In this document: piece by piece, positions 41,510-53,349 of the stretch | Position numbering within the stretch: position 1 is the first letter of the stretch | How the letters are laid out: each line of letters opens with the position of its first letter | DNA from: Straminergon stramineum | Taxonomy: Eukaryota; Streptophyta; Bryopsida; Hypnales; Calliergonaceae | Assembly (NCBI GenBank): GCA_963920665.1 | Contig: OY987264.1 | Span: 35,568,906 to 35,632,905 of the forward strand | Direction: 5' to 3' | Length of the DNA stretch: 64,000 nt | The notes under the pieces: generated by a model | Databases searched by the model: none | Told to the model about the DNA's origin: nothing | What the model saw: the letters and a program-made list of their open reading frames with translations, nothing else | Program-made: the position numbers and the translations under genes

Positions 41510-42908
41510 GGTATGATTCATGAGGATCGGCAATGCGGCATACAAAGTCTAGATTGAAGGAAAAAATCAACTTATGAAAGAGTCTGCGACGTGACTCGAC
41601 GTACAAGATATGATAACATGAGTGGGAGGTACGAAAAAGATTGGCAGTAGGGAATCTTTTTTTTTTCCTGCCATTGCTGTTGACTGGCATTGGGTTTCAC
41701 CATGAACTCAGATTTATCACGGAATGACCCAAGTGACCATTTTCTGGTCGCTAGCTGCCCCTCTTTTGGAGCTGCCTGTTTTCAAATTTTGAGTGTTTTT
41801 TCTTCAATAAAAGTAATTTCAAGAAAATAGACTGTGTCACAAATCTAATGGGGGTAGTTTCATCATTTTTTGAGTTAAACTCTGCCTCGTGGAATTTTTA
41901 AAAAGTTGAGTGGTGTAGTGTAGTTTACGGCCACTCATGTTCTTTGGTTCAGTTTGGGCATGGACTGAAAAGTCAACAGACCTATGCGATTGTTGTCTAC
42001 TTTAGATATGGGAAATTCAAGGAGCTCAAGGAGAAGGCAAGTGTGTCCATTCTTGTTTTTTTTACAGAAACTACTCTTGTTTCAATGATCACCGTGCATT
42101 GTAAGCTCCACCCCAAATTGCAAAATGACCCAATTGTTGTGAAATTTTATATGAGCATTCTCAACTCTCTTGTCTTTCATTGAGCACGAAAAGGTCACCA
42201 TTTCAAAGTACTTTCACTCAGATCCTTCAAAGTTAGCATTGCCCTATTTTTTCATTGACTTAAATAAAATTGCAAGCTTAAAATATCTACTAAACTCATG
42301 GGTACTTCACTAGTGGTTACTTTAGAAACAACTTGACACCTACTATAGGATACATTCAAAATGTTGGAGCTTACAATTTAAAAAATATTCTAGTTATTAT
42401 AGTGTCACTTCTTTGAAGCACACTATATTACAATTGCTATATTGTACATTGTAATGATCCATAGTATATAATTTGTAAATCCTTCACAAAGAGTAGTCTA
42501 AAAGGGAGGGGAAGAACATGCATGAGGAACTTTCATTTTTCATTTGCAAGTAGACAAAATAATAAACAACATCTAATTTTGGATTGTATATGTGTATAGT
42601 GAAGTTTTTTTTTTCAAGTAGGAGCTATTGTTGTACAATATCTTGTACCTTAAACTTTGGAACATTAGATGTTTTTCAGTAGCTTTGGAGGGCCGTTTCA
42701 GGCCTGTCCCCTACATTGTTCCCGTAGCAGTGAGGGAATGGCTGACTACTGTTAGCCGTCGTAAAGACTAAATTTTTATTTCTTTATATTTAAAATTTTT
42801 TCCCCCTGAAATTGCAAAAGAAGTTGAACAAACTTTTTTTTCAAAAAAACTAAAATCTCACATGGCCGCCTCCCGACCACATCAGCACGCTCAAGTGGCG
42901 CAGTTCAC

Positions 42909-42932
42909 CGAGTTCCCCACTGTGGGGAACTT
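42909..42932. repeat. Short perfect palindrome GTTCCCCAC/GTGGGGAAC
   Basis: AGTTCCCCAC TG TGGGGAACT-like symmetry in an otherwise unremarkable segment of somewhat higher GC. It may be the terminus of a decayed element. No function is assigned. Confidence 0.5.
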
Positions 42933-42999
42933 GCAGTCTTCAAAATGGCCAAATTTCATCTAATGTGAGTCTACTTGCTAGCATGTTTTGTAAGATTTT

Positions 43000-45900
43000 G
43001 GGCCCTTAAACTTAAGTAGTTGTAAATGCATAGGTCATACTTACAATAGCCAATATAATATTACTTGTGAATTTTTCAATTTCCATGGTTTTTTATCCTA
43101 TTATATATGTATGATTCGTTTGCATAAATTATTTTATATATGATGTTTGTATATGTGTTGTTTATATGGTTTGTATTCAACAATAGCTAGACTGTACATA
43201 TTGTATTGATCAACCCTAAAATGGGATATAAATTATTGAATTTCAACAAGTTCATGTTTAAATGCCTCAAATTTTAGTTTTAACTATTGTAGAGTGTAGG
43301 AAAATGGACAAAAAGTAGAAGTAGAAAAAATATAGACTTATCTATTGTGAAATAATAGCTAAAGAGACCCCATAATAAGAAGTATCAACCCATGTATATA
43401 TGATTACAAGGTATAGTGAAGTACCAAAGACAAAATTTTGAGGTCAAATCATCTAAATTTTTTTGAGGTTCTCACTTTCAATGCTAATTCAGTACAAGAT
43501 CCTATGGTTACATTCTATCTGGTCTCAAGAAAAAAAATGAGCAAACAAATTGATCAAGTTCTTGGTAGTTTTGGTCTATTTTGAAAGTACCCCCCCCCCT
43601 CCTTGGATCATTAGTGGTTAAGAAGAGTTTCATTCTAGATTTAGAGCCATTCAAACAATCTACAGGTATATTGTAACTGAATGTTTGGGGAGAACCACTT
43701 GTTAGTTCATTGTTAATGGGAAGAATTGGAAGAAAAAATGGTTGAAAAAATGAGGTCAAAACCATCTCTCATGTTTATAAGTGTGCATGTAAGGGAGGCC
43801 TATTTGTATGAATGTGGAGGACATAAAATAATGTGTTTTTAGATGCCCCTTGGTAAGAACATGTCTGCCTATTATAGGAATATATCAAAGAATTTTTAGT
43901 TAAAAATCGTTAATTTCAACCACACAATAGTATAAAAAATCCTTGAACTCGAAAGTGTGACAAATTAACAAAATTGACCTTTAAATATTAAATTATTTTT
44001 AAAAAAATTTGAAGAAAGGGATACCAATATACCATTACAATCAAGACATCTAGTAAAAAACAATTTGTTTTGTTTTTGGCATTGGGTTCATAATTCAAAA
44101 GTCATGGTATTCAATTCTACAATACCATGGGGGGGGTCAATATGTTAAAAAATAAGGATATAGGTGCGAACAACCACTATTTTATAGTGGGGTATGAATT
44201 ATTTTTTTATATTATTTTTCACATGCTATCATTATGTAATTTTCTAATGGGACCTATTATTCCATACCCTATAGTACTTTAAAGACGTCCAATGCCATTT
44301 TCGATACCCTATATTACTCTATATCCATTTATAATTTTTAGCCCCCATGTTTTTAAAATACTCTGTCATTTGTTTGCATGTATATTGCTACTCCAACCAC
44401 TCACTACCCCCCCCCCCCCCCCCTTGTGCAACATACAACCAAACCGTTGGGTGTTTCTTGCAATCACTATATTCAACCAATAACCAACTTCCTACTCTCC
44501 TTCCAATTTAGTTAAGAATTTTGGAACCTACAAAAATCGATTTCTCTAACCTTGGAAAAATATTCATAGAATTTCTTGCCATTTAGGGAGACAAAATAGA
44601 ATAAAAGTCATAAATTTTTGTTAAAGTTAAAAAACTAATAAGGTAACAATACCTAATTGTGATTTGTTTGTAAAACGTCCCATTTAGATAGTTGTCTAAA
44701 ATGTATAGCCTCCATACAAAAGAATTTAGAGTCAATTTTAGGAACATCTTAGTTTATTTATATGGAGTTCCAAAAATGCATTCTAAAGGAAGTCAAAATC
44801 CCCTTGCAAGTACCAACACAACCTAATAAATGCTTTAACAATTCAATAATAGAAACTTGTTCAAAACCTTATTTGAACTCATTTAAGTGTTGTTACTTTA
44901 TTTGAATGATACTTGATACTTTCATTAGCAAAGGTCTCTTCAATGCTATGAACCTATAACCTCTATAACAAGACTTGAAAAAGCATCACATTTCTAGCTT
45001 AGAATACCTACAACTTCCATGCCACCAATTTAGAATGGAACCATGTCAAAATTACGTATTTCTCAAAGCTATATAGTAGAGACAATTAAAAGGGCTACTT
45101 TTTCTATTGAGCATGATTACTATTATTAAATTGAACAAATTTTTATATTCTTTTTCTTGGAAAATGAAGGGAGGCTCCAATGCACCAAAGAATGTAACAT
45201 TTAGATACTATATGAAAAAGTTATGAAAGATCAAAGTTTTTTGGTAGATGTTTTATAATTGTCTCTTCAATAATAGGTACATGTTGATTTAGAAGATGTC
45301 TAATTGTCTATAGAGTGAGAATTTGTTGAAGTGTCACTTATATGGTATTAAAAATTCCTACCCAAATCCATTAAAGCCCAAGCAACTAGAAAGTATTTTC
45401 GAGAGAGAAAAATAGAAATAATTCAGAATTTGAAAGGAATTGGAAGTGAGCTAGGAAATGGAGGTCCCTAATTTTTTGATAGAGAATGATTAGGAGCAAT
45501 CTGATCTAGTTGCAAATATAATTGCATGCAATAGTTATATGCATTTATTCATGGCTACAATTGCCAATCTCCATATAATACATGCAACTATGTAGAAACA
45601 ATTGCAAAATGATGTGTCCTTTTGTATCTTTCAAACAACATTGGTGGTGTTTTAGGAAGAAAGCAAAAATAAAGATGGCACAAGTGGATAAAGCTCTTTC
45701 TAAAAAAAAGATGGTTTTGAAGAACATGGTGAGTAATATGGTATAGCAATGTTTTCAGTACTTCCAATATACTCTACATGAAGGTCAGATTCCACATAAA
45801 TTAATTCATTTTTGTAAAAAAGTGCCACATCATCTTGTGAATGGAGTGAAGTGACATAAACCCTTCAAAATTGAACACATGGAAATTCAATTTCAACACC

Positions 45901-46500
45901 TGAGTGCCAAATCAAACCTTCACATTCAATTGTGGTCAACACTGAGCTTTTTCCATATCTTTTTTCCATCTTCTGTTGTAGACACTTGTTTCAACAACCT
46001 CTATGTGGATGTCAATTAGACACAAAAAATTGAGTGCAATATTTGTATACAACCAAGTCAAAGTTTCTCATGTATTACTCAAATGAAGCATGTGTTTCAC
46101 AGATGGAAGGTGTATTTCTCAGTGTTGATTGCTATGTATGAATGATGAAAAAATTGAAGTGAATCTTTTATGAAGGTTGCTAGTGCTACGCCTGCATTTG
46201 CACATTTTCCATACCCTCCTGTATCCTCAATAATCCCAACATCTACTAGAGATTCCATCTAAATTCCAGCTCTGACCAAAACAGACCTGGGCCTTAACCT
46301 TGCATCTCCAATATTGCGAAGTTAGGACATTCTGAAAGGGAAAATCAAATTTACGAAGTCCTGAAGAAGTGAAAAATCCCCAGAAAACCTTACGCATAGC
46401 TGAACATACAATGCACGTTTTTATTTGACATGATACTTCAGATGCGTACAAAATCCGTAGAGTTGTTGTGCCAAGTTCACTATTAAGATCCTGCACGAGG
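43000..46500. other. AT-rich gene-free spacer with C homopolymers
   Basis: Runs of C or G occur near 43590 and 44127, and an unusually long run of about 17 C is at about 44407-44423. Such tracts are error-prone in sequencing. No frame shows coding character. Confidence 0.5.
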
Positions 46501-47067
46501 CATCCTTCTCTCATTTATTTACACATTTGACAGTCAAGGACAAGGGCAGCTTACTATCGATTGCTAAACAACTCATTAGGAAATATCATAATCTGTACAG
46601 ATTTTATCCATCTAACACACATGAATATGTGAAGACAAGCAATCAGAGTTCGCCAAGGTTTCCCCATCCACACATCAACAGAGCAAGAAACATCGAAGGA
46701 CTTCTGCGTAGTCGATATTTGGATTTTGATAAAGAACACCTCCACAATTACCTGCATCACCCGTACAAACAACTACAAGCCAACTCTTACGTTTCTGCAG
46801 AGCATCCAGATAACTATGAGTGCACACAGCGATTGATGCAAAAGTTGCAAAGAAACGACGATATAAAAAAACTACTTGAACTTGTGACCACAACACAGAT
46901 CCGTCAACTCAGCCCTAGAGCCTAACGTAAGCACAGACACTGTAACGACTAGATATAAACTACTGGCTCTGGACGATGATGACCTTCACCTCCAAGCTTC
47001 CTCTGAAAACTTTCGGTACCTCCCAAAAGATATACTCCGGTCAACACACGATTGCAAATTCATATAA

Positions 47068-47119
47068 GTCACTTCTGAATGGATACTTCAAACAGATGAA
47101 GTATCCATTCAAAAGTGAC
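47068..47119. repeat. Compact 52-bp hairpin upstream of the CCDC22-like gene
   Basis: GTCACTTCTGAATGGATACTT pairs with the downstream arm ending CCATTCAAAAGTGAC, a stem of 22 bp with one mismatch around an 8-base loop. It lies about 600 bp upstream of the CCDC22 ATG. It could be a foldback relic or the stem of a small RNA precursor; only the symmetry is observed. Confidence 0.6.
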
Positions 47120-47424
47120 GTATATAACTTGGCAACCGTGCTCTCGGACAAACTGGTCATGAGTACAAGAATCGGCAGCCTCGCTACCCTCTGCTTCAAG
47201 TCCTTACAAACGACTCGCGGATCTATGCCACTCAACCAAATCTCAAAATGAAACTGAAAAATAGCAGGAATTCTAAACAGACATCAGAACTATGAAAGAC
47301 TCGAGCTCTGCGATGCGACGGAGATCAGTTTCATCTAAACAAAACAGGAGGACAGACTTCGACACCGAGAAGGAGACTACAATATATGCGCGGTAAAGGC
47401 CGGGTTCACTCTGGTTCACATATC

Positions 47425-47433
47425 TTAGGGTTT
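47425..47433 (-). promoter_or_regulatory. Telo-box (AAACCCTAA on the minus strand)
   Basis: TTAGGGTTT lies about 240 bp upstream of the CCDC22-like start codon. Telo-boxes are common in promoters and first introns of plant housekeeping genes. Activity is inferred. Confidence 0.4.
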
Positions 47434-47671
47434 CATCCATGTGATGAACTCATTCATCCTATGGTGAGGTATAATGAAAAAGAAAAGGAAAGGAGACGTA
47501 AAAGAAAATGAATTAGAAAGACAGAAAGACGGAGTCCTTCAGCAGAAGCGTTTTGCTTCATTGCGTCGGTAGAATGCGCGATCGGAGAAGCTTGAATGGC
47601 GATGGCAGTGAGCTTCGTGATGTTGTATTAGAGCTCGATCGAAAGATTGAGTTATTTTTTCAGAATTGAAA

Positions 47672-49947
47672 ATGGACGATGCGCAACAGATTGTGTTGGT
47701 GGCGTTGCAACAAGCAGGGATTGCAGTTCCAGACGCAGCCAAAGCAGGGAACGAGCTTCTGAGCTCCAGCTCGCTCGTCAGCATCTGCTCCCAAGCGGTG
47801 AATTCCTTGCTTTCCAATGGTCAAAATGGCGGATCCGGCCGCGTTCTTCCAACGAGTCTCCCCTCAGGCACAGCGGAGCGGTTTCGAATTTGCACGGATT
47901 TAGCTGGCGCCGTGAAACTGCTTGGATACCGAGCCGACCTCAGCTTTCACCAATTTCTGTACCCCTCCCCCAAAGATACGCACAATTTGTTGCGTTTTCT
48001 TCTGGACAAGCTGTCCAAGTCGTTGCCATCGACATCTTCCTCACAAGGTTCAAGAATTCGCAAGTCGCGGACGTTTGGGGGTGCGTCGACGCGCATGGTA
48101 GTGGACGCATTGACGAAAGCGCACGGGGATTCACACACTGGCGAGGGTGGCTTGAAAGAGCTTTCACGGTTCCAGAGTTGCGTCCTTCGAACTTCTGTCG
48201 AGAAAACCGTCGACGGAGTTGCTGTTGTGAGGCCGACGCTTGTGACCCTGCAGGCGAAGCCGCGACAGTTGCTCCTCCCGTCGTTGCTGGAACTCAATGT
48301 AAAGAATACAATTAGGTCAGGGTCAAAGGGTTTGGACGATGAGAGGGTTAGTGTAGATGGCGATGTAACCCTAACGAGCCATGGCGAGTTTCTGCCGCAG
48401 CAATTGTCTGCAGGGTTTTCCAATCAGCTACGTCTCTTCGATGGCAATCAGGTAACCAACCCACTTTTCCTGATCCCACCATTTGAGCAATAAAAAATTA
48501 GGTTAACGCATCAGCAAATGGAAGTGAATCATAGAGCAACAGATTTTCAAAGTTGCAAACGTCCGAAACCTAATGCACAGTCACGGAGTTGGCGAACCTT
48601 CTCACTTTCTAGCTCACCTTCAATTGTGAGCATTTTTACAAAGGTTTTCAATTGCATTTGAGATCTTGTAACATTTGGAACACGGGATGTTGTAACAGAA
48701 TAGACCGCAAATCTGGAGAATATGACCGTTCTTTGTAACAATTAGCTAATGTTGACACTAGGCTAACCCTTCAGTGAACATCCTTGGAGCATTAAGTTAA
48801 CCTCTTATTGCTTGCTTCAAAGAACTCTTCAACTTGCATTGGCTATTTGAGCTTGGTTCCAGATGTGGAGACGATTTGTTTATTTATTTTTTTCTTTCTT
48901 TTCTTTTCAGTGCTAATTCTAAGTAATGCATCTTGAAGGATGTCATTTTTTGAAGGTATACTTACCTAAATTCTCGTGTCGATGGTGTGACAGGACGCAG
49001 AGATCGAAAAGGATGGAGGCAAGACCGTTGAAGCCTTATTGCAGGAGCAGGTGAGAGAGCTTCAATCCCAGGCGGACAGAATGGAAACCGAAGTGCAATC
49101 CATTCATGGCCGGATCTCTCTCCTAAAGCAGGATCACGATTCCAGAGACGAGGACATTCTACAAGCGGTAACCGAAATTGCTGCTCTCCGAGAGGCAGTC
49201 CGTCTCGCATTGGATCCCTCAACAGATGCCGTTTCTGATCTCCAAGAGCAAGTCTCGCAGGGTGAGCACCACATGGCTTCCTTACAAGCCGAATGGGAAT
49301 CCGTGAGGCGGCCATTGGAGGAGAAGAAGACCGAGTTGGAGCAAAACACAGTTACCACGGAAGGAGACTTGGTTTCGAAAACGAAGAAACTCAAGGAGAC
49401 TCGCCACCAATTGCAGAAATTCACGGAGAAGCTGCGTGTGCGAGAAGAGCAGGCATGGACACTGGAATCTGAGTTGAAAGAGATTTCCTCCCGAGCCAAA
49501 CGATCCTCGTACGTGCATCGCATCACGGAACTTGTGAAGAATAGTCAGAAGCAGGAGACCGACATTGCGAAGATCATCGCGGACACGCGGGTGCTGCAAC
49601 GGGACAGTAATGCCACGAATGATCGGTTACGTCGGACGTACGCGCTTGTTGATGAGCTTGTGTTCCGTGACGCCAAGAAGGACCCCGTGTGTCGCCAGTC
49701 GTATCGGCAATTGACCACCATTCATGAGACCTTTGCTCATATTGTGGACAAAGTGCTGGAGATGGACAAAACGGGGAGAGAGATTGCTGAATTGCAAGCG
49801 CAGCTGGAGGAGCTGCAGAAATCCTCGCTTGATGTGCAGAGCGTTCAGGCCGATGTTGACGCTGTTGCTGTTGAAACTCTGGCTCTTGAGAGACGCCTTG
49901 CTCGTGTGCAAGCTTCCTCGCATCACAGTATCCTTGTATCAGCCTGA
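47672..49947 (+). CDS. CCDC22-like coiled-coil protein (Commander complex family)
   Basis: Two exons, 47672-48451 and 48994-49947 (CAG/GTAACC donor, GTGACAG acceptor, phase 0), giving 577 residues; animal CCDC22 is about 630. The N-terminus has the family calponin-homology-like NN domain (residues 1-110): MDDAQQIVLVALQQAGI, then SGTAERFRICTDLA, LGYRADLSFHQFLYPSP and DTHNLLRFLLDKL. This matches the CCDC22 pattern of a dipole of helices ending in YP-F-LYPS. The second exon is almost wholly heptad-rich coiled coil. In animals CCDC22 pairs with CCDC93 and COMMD proteins to recycle membrane proteins from endosomes with Retriever. A plant role in endosomal recycling is inferred. The start is the only Met near the conserved N-terminus; TTG codons upstream are ignored. 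Identification is by recalled pattern, not by search. Confidence 0.85.
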
Positions 49948-49980
49948 GTAGATCCTTCCCTTTTAAGAGTTCCCATTGCA

Positions 49981-50560
49981 AGTTCATGGCTAGGAATTGG
50001 TGTTGCAGGTGTATGATATTAGTGGGTTTGGAAGGAGTTTAGGAAGCAAAAGGTGCAATGGGAGGACCCAATAGTGCTGGGTGGTTTGAAACTTTTCTTC
50101 ATTCTCTAGTTAGAGACATTTTGAGTTCCTGACTAGGAATTGTTGTTGCAAGTGTATGATATTAGTGAGTTTAGGAGTGGCTTAGGAGGCAACAAGTTTC
50201 CAACATTGAAATGGGAGGTTCAGCAATGGTGCACGCTTTGAAACTGCATTATCTCTCTAATTAGAGCAGACGAGTCTTCAATCACATAACAGGGAGATCA
50301 GTTTGCATCACGAAGTCTAATTTTCAGTGTTGGAAGTCATTATCGATCTCCTTGAGGTGGGCGACAACTATCCAAAAAAACTCTTGGTCTTGGTCTTGTT
50401 CTAGTTCTACAAGCGTATCAATAGTGGGTTTCAAGATAGTTCAAGAGGCAGAAAGGTCAGCTTTGAGTGCTTTTAATATTGGAATCGTAGTGGGGGCAAA
50501 AATGGTGGCTATTTTGAAACCCCGCATCTCCTCTCAATTTTCTTAGAGAGGAAGATGAGC
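49981..50560 (+). repeat. Two or three related units just downstream of the CCDC22-like gene
   Basis: Units begin at 49981 and 50124 (period 143 bp) with AGTTC, CTAGGAATT, GTGTATGATATTAGTG, TTTAGGA and AGGCAA or AAGCAA, then GTTTGAAACT or CTTTGAAACT and ATTCTCTAG or ATCTCTCTA. A third, more decayed unit lies at about 50390-50560 (TATCAATAGTGGGTTT, CAAGAGGCAGAAAGG, TTTTGAAACC). The first overlaps the likely 3' UTR. Confidence 0.7.
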
Positions 50561-50570
50561 CTCCACAGTT

Positions 50571-52880
50571 GGAAGCGTGATGATGAATCGCTGACCACAA
50601 AACGTGAAGATGGATTTTCAATATGAAATATTGGTAGGAGGTCCTTGACAACTTCCAATATTGGAAGAGTTTGTTGAAGAAATGAGTGTGCTGCTTGGAA
50701 TTACTGTTCAGCAATAATCTCCAATGAGGGAAATGCTTACCCTGAAACTCACTATTGCTAGAATTGAATCGTTCTACGAAATTTGAAAGACTTTGTAATT
50801 GCAGCTTTCCCTCTCAGCTTGAAATAAAGCTTTCTGATGTGTTGCAATGAAAGTACGTAATCTTAGTTTCTACAGGATGCAGATTCAACTCACGAATTTT
50901 CAGTGTCAGGGATACAGGTCGAGTGGCAACAAGGTTGCACCCTCCCTTGGTGTATAATATGCATTAAGAGAGTTTGTAAATAGTAGGTGGCCCATGCCCA
51001 TGATTCAAGATGAAAAGACAAGTGGCCTTATGGCTTCTCTAAATGCATAAACCTCTCTTAGTTCTAAGGGAGTCGACCTCTTACTAATCACAGACCCCAT
51101 CTGGCAACGTAGGGTGGAGTAATTCCAATCAACAGCAGATTAGCAACAATTAATGCTGGCACAGTTCCTGGGTAGTTCGTGGTGCATTACAATTGGCTAC
51201 AAGACTCTCAAATTTGGACCCAGCCCTTCTTGGATTTTGCAACCAGCCCTTGGTCGAAAAGAGGAAGGTCTATATGGCCAATATCGGTAGAACAAAATCT
51301 TCAGCTTAAAAATTCGTAGTAATTATTTTGTGAGGCAAAAAAATCTGAAAAATTATGGAAACCTTATGAACTCTATTTCTGCTCATGGGAAAAATTTCCC
51401 CACTATTGAAACCTCCCTTGCAGTATGTGTATCTACTTAAGTGGTCAAAAAGAGGTCAGCTCCCTTACGTGTACTAGTTATTACAGTAGGAGCTTGAGGA
51501 ACCACTCATACATCCTCAATAGACACAATCGCCTTTGAGGTCCATGTAACCAAAAACTCAAGTAAAGCGATTTTAGCTATCATTCACCACATTGACATCA
51601 AATACTCTAATACATCCTTTTGAACAAATGGAAAATTGAAAACAACCCCAAACCACCTCACTTCTTGGACCTACCATAACAATACATCAACCTCACAAAC
51701 CCACAAATACTCACCTAATCCACATATTATACCATATCACATTCACTATCAAATCTTTAACATTATACAACTACTACATATTCAACTTGCTTTTTCTTTT
51801 GGATCTTCAAAACTATAGAGCCTCCCTTTTAACTGAGGTATGTAGTATTAGTGTTACTCTTTTAGTTATTTGTAACTAGAAGTGGGACCCAATATGAACA
51901 AGGCTCTTAAGTTATACAAATCCTAAATTGGAGTTATTTCTCTCTCTACATAAACATCCAAACACATTTTCAATATTGTCAAAATATAACACCAAAACCA
52001 AAACAAAGATCATGAATGTTTAAAGAAGATATAGTAAACCATTTGTAAGGTATTGGGAGAAGTCATTGTACAAATGTCATAGAGCATCTATACCTTGCCT
52101 CTAGATAATTGGCCCGCAACATGGCATTTGAAGGCCCCAATTAGGCAAGTGTGTTGATCCCCACCTTTACTTGTTCCATCCTCTAGGAAAGGCTATGTAT
52201 TAGTCTCCCTTTACAACTAAGTGTCTCTATGTCTCGAAAGTGAATATGGAACAATTTGATTATCTAGAATCTACACTCTAGGGACAAAAGCTAGGGCCTT
52301 GAATAAATGCATGCCTAGGCTATGTTTTGAAGATTTCACAACATTACAAGGGTACACGTGGAGCTTGCCTAACCCTCCAACCTTGGGAAGAGGCATTCCA
52401 AACCTACTCAATGTGGTAAGATGCAGATGCTCTTATATAAATCCACCAATTTGATGCTCATTAAATTCCTTTCAACATGATATTGTGCATGGTTTATAGG
52501 TGACAATACTATCTATCTATTGTTGGTGCTTTACTCCTACTAGCTTGTGTGTATTGCAAGAGGAACATTTGTATGATGAATCAGAGGAATGCTCATTGCA
52601 CTCAAGGTTTTCCTTGCAAACGTTGAATGATATTTCCCCAAGATTAAAACGTGACAGATTTTGTGACGAGTCATGATAAGGGTCATCACACTACATACTT
52701 AATATAATAGATGAATATTGGAAGTGATCACCTCTCTGTATTTACCCAAAGTACTTTGCTTCCACTTCAAGAAGTTGCCTTTCCTCTGTGCAAAGAAACA
52801 TTATTCTTTTTCCAAATTCTGAACAGTTTTTGAGTAATTGGAATAAGTGACGATAATGGGTCCTAACACCGTAATTAATA
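50571..52880. other. Spacer between the CCDC22-like and ATG4 genes
   Basis: AT-rich DNA without recognisable genes. A Thr/His/Tyr-rich frame at 51636-51818 reflects composition only. Confidence 0.5.
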
Positions 52881-52956
52881 CTCCCTGTGTCTCAAATAAT
52901 ACCGGTGTTTCCTTAGTAAAATACAAAGGAAACACCGGTGTTATTTTGAGAGGGAG
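52881..52956. mobile_element. Stowaway-like MITE
   Basis: A 76-bp foldback beginning CTCCCTGTGTCTCAAATAAT and ending ATTTTGAGAGGGAG, flanked by TA at 52879-52880 and 52957-52958. The arms also share CCGGTGTTTCCTT and AAGGAAACACCGG. CTCCCT ends with TA duplications are the hallmark of Stowaway (Tc1/mariner-type) elements. It lies about 390 bp past the ATG4 stop codon. Confidence 0.85.
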
Positions 52957-53349
52957 TAGTAGCTACCCATGAAATCTGTAACAAGAAAGTTCAAGAAAAG
53001 GCGAATTTATTGAAGAAAAGAAGTAAATCACTGATGGATCTATACAAATTATTGGGAACCAACCGAGATTGGTTTTAACACCCTAAGAAATGGACAAAAT
53101 GCTAACAAGGTAGGGCGGGTGTACAAAGAATCCTATACAACATCATTACAAGGTCCCAAGAAGGCCTTCGTTTTATACCTCCTTTCCTTCAAGCTAACAA
53201 ACTGATTGTGCCGTGATGACAACACCAAATCATGAATGCACTGAATATGCTTGAACGTCAAACCATGCGGTTCCAGAACTACATAAAATGACTGCTGCCA
53301 CTGAGTAACAGCCAGTGTGGCAGTACCATGTCCTAACAACACAATCCCA

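Noticed and set aside
46527..46925. 132-residue plus-strand frame
   Set aside because: It opens at a TTG rather than ATG, has biased His/Tyr/Asn content and competing open frames on the minus strand; no family recognised.
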